Shown here: in pieces, positions 14,423-15,156 of the stretch
Numbering within the stretch: the stretch's first letter is position 1
Layout of the letters: every line of letters begins with the position of its first letter
Position numbers and translations under genes: made by a program
Notes under the pieces: generated by a model
The model's input: only the letters and a program-made list of their open reading frames with translations
The model's database searches: none
What the model was told of the DNA's origin: nothing
Assembly (NCBI GenBank): GCA_018053685.1
Contig: JAGPKW010000007.1
Location: 1 to 15,156 of the forward strand
Length of the DNA: 15,156 bases
Source: Patescibacteria group bacterium
GTDB taxonomy: Bacteria; Patescibacteriota; Patescibacteriia; JAGPKW01
Reading direction: 5' to 3'

Positions 14423-14842
14423 ATGACATATAACAATTCATATTGCCATCCTTGTAAGCCTATAATGTCAGAAGACTGTTTAGAAGCACCAGAACCATGT
14501 ACTAAAAAAGTTTGTACTGAATATTATAATGCAGAATGTTTTCTATACACAGGAGAGCAAATTGATAATAATGGATTAGTTATAGACAATAATATTAACA
14601 TTAATGAAGTTTTTAATATTTTAGCTAATTATGTTACACAGATACAATCGCATATATCATATATTAAAAAAGCAGATATTATATGGAATGAATATACTGT
14701 TTATATAGGTATTGCTATTGAAGGAACAGAAGAAACAGATGAAAGCTGGAGTATTATGAAGCAAATTAGTAATCCAGAAGGAGATGTTGTATCATTACAA
14801 ACATTCTCTAATGTAGCATGGTCAAACAGATATAATTTATAA
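14423..14842 (+). CDS. Virion-type protein with a Cys-rich N-terminus
   Basis: A 139-aa protein. Residues 1-42 carry seven cysteines (SYCHPCKP, then C19, C26, C31, C39) ending in ECFLYTGEQI; short Cys-rich leaders ending in a YTG-type motif are common in Bacteroidota phage structural proteins. A short helix follows (NINEVFNILANYVTQIQSHI), then a beta-rich C-terminal part: EYTVYIGIAIEGTEETDESW, SIMKQ and a closing NVAWSNRYNL. That second half matches a recurrent phage motif (YIGxAxxGTxxxxxxWxI, then W-x-x-R) seen in fibre or decoration proteins. It is probably a head-fibre or tail-associated virion protein. Cysteines in the reducing cytoplasm would favour metal binding rather than disulfides. 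It starts 2 nt after the adaptor stop. Confidence 0.65.
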   Translation: MTYNNSYCHPCKPIMSEDCLEAPEPCTKKVCTEYYNAECFLYTGEQIDNNGLVIDNNININEVFNILANYVTQIQSHISYIKKADIIWNEYTVYIGIAIEGTEETDESWSIMKQISNPEGDVVSLQTFSNVAWSNRYNL

Positions 14843-14869
14843 ATTTAAAAATTGAAAAGTATAGAAAAT

Positions 14870-15055
14870 ATGAAACAAATTATCGTTAAAATCGACAAAG
14901 ACTTGGAAACAGGTAATCAACAATTAGTTATTAACTGTACAAAAGAAGATGAAAGTACAATTATAAAAGTCATCAATTACAATCAAATGACAGAAAAAGA
15001 CACAAAGTTTATTTCTGATTTAGAAGATTTGATAGTTGAAAATTATGGAGGTTAA
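14870..15055 (+). CDS. Small protein of unknown function
   Basis: A 61-aa protein from ATG 14870; an in-frame TTG at 14852 would add six residues but the ATG is more likely. It begins MKQIIVKIDKDLETG, a beta-hairpin-like start, continues with a second strand pair (QLVINCTKED, TIIKVINYNQ) and ends in an acidic helix (DTKFISDLEDLIVENYG). No signal or membrane segment. It lies 27 nt after the Cys-rich virion gene and 3 nt before the next gene, so it is part of the same transcript. Family unknown. Confidence 0.65.
   Translation: MKQIIVKIDKDLETGNQQLVINCTKEDESTIIKVINYNQMTEKDTKFISDLEDLIVENYGG
15047..15051 (+). promoter_or_regulatory. Shine-Dalgarno-like GGAGG before the last gene
   Basis: GGAGG ends 7 nt before ATG 15059, ideal spacing for a classical ribosome binding site. 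Other starts in the window lack such a site, as is usual in Bacteroidota. It falls in the last codons of the preceding gene, so it may be chance (GGA GGT encodes Gly-Gly). Confidence 0.35.
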
Positions 15056-15058
15056 GAT

Positions 15059-15156
15059 ATGGCAACTTATAAAGCAATATCAAATGGAAATGCCGACACC
15101 TTAGCAATTTGGGAAATTTGGGACGGGTCGGCTTGGGTTGCAGCATCGGTTTTGCC
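15059..15156 (+). CDS. Start of a probable tail/fibre-type virion gene, cut by the window edge
   Basis: Only 32 complete codons are present, starting MATYKAISNGNADTLAIWEI and then WDGSAWVAAS. Short openings of this kind (ATYKAISNG, then WxxW-type repeats) are frequent in phage fibre and surface proteins, but the fragment is too short for a firm call. From about 15091 onward the base composition jumps: the last 36 bases are 64% GC against roughly 30% in the rest of the window, with codons such as GCC, GAC, ACC, TCG and GGG that are rare upstream. It follows the 61-aa gene by 3 nt and is preceded by a Shine-Dalgarno-like GGAGG. Possibly a recently acquired receptor-binding or surface gene. Confidence 0.6.
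   Translation, partial: MATYKAISNGNADTLAIWEIWDGSAWVAASVL

Noticed and set aside
1680..15055. Stop-codon reassignment, known in some crAss-like phages
   Set aside because: TAA, TGA (2004) and TAG (2739, 9670, 14418) all end genes at sensible boundaries and full-length products are obtained with the standard code.

Overview
The window looks like part of an AT-rich, double-stranded DNA tailed phage of the crAss-like group (Crassvirales) that infects a Bacteroidota host. Three things support this. The ordered block TerL - portal - acidic helical protein - major capsid protein - head-tail adaptor, preceded by an HU/IHF-like gene and a PD-(D/E)XK nuclease gene, is the arrangement known from crAss-like genomes. 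Two intergenic sites match the Bacteroidota housekeeping promoter (TTTG, 20 nt, TAnnTTTG). Shine-Dalgarno sites are almost absent before the starts. Genes end in TAA, TGA and TAG with no internal stops, so the standard code is used here. Family names come from recognising motifs by eye; no search was run.

Layout. 1-137: tandem 21-bp repeats and a strong hairpin. 138-653: one minus-strand gene of unknown function. 654-1679: a 1-kb control region holding G-runs, a T9A8 tract, repeated copies of ATCATGCTAWAT, two near-identical host-type promoters, and between them a GC-rich island that looks like a structured non-coding RNA of about 260 nt ending in a hairpin plus U-tract. 1680-6922: a tightly packed plus-strand operon (small repeat protein, GroES-like co-chaperonin, winged-helix protein, HU/IHF-like protein, Cys-rich zinc-binding protein, PD-(D/E)XK nuclease, probable small terminase subunit, large terminase). 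6922-12607: portal, putative scaffold and major capsid protein, closed by a strong intrinsic terminator. 12687-15156: a large protein of unknown function, a head-tail adaptor, a Cys-rich virion-type protein, a 61-aa protein and the start of a gene that runs off the right edge.

How it may work together. The plus-strand block is the packaging and capsid module. The nuclease and both terminase subunits cut and pump DNA through the portal into a shell built from the capsid protein, probably on the acidic/basic scaffold-like protein. The GroES-like protein at the head of the operon is the most striking gene: like T4 gp31 it appears to keep a mobile loop for binding GroEL but to lack the roof hairpin, which suggests the phage retunes host GroEL to fold its capsid protein.

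The most novel items are the candidate non-coding RNA, the direction-matched repeat motif (possible phage promoter or operator), the phage GroES, the non-canonical Walker A of TerL and the abrupt GC rise in the last 60 bases.
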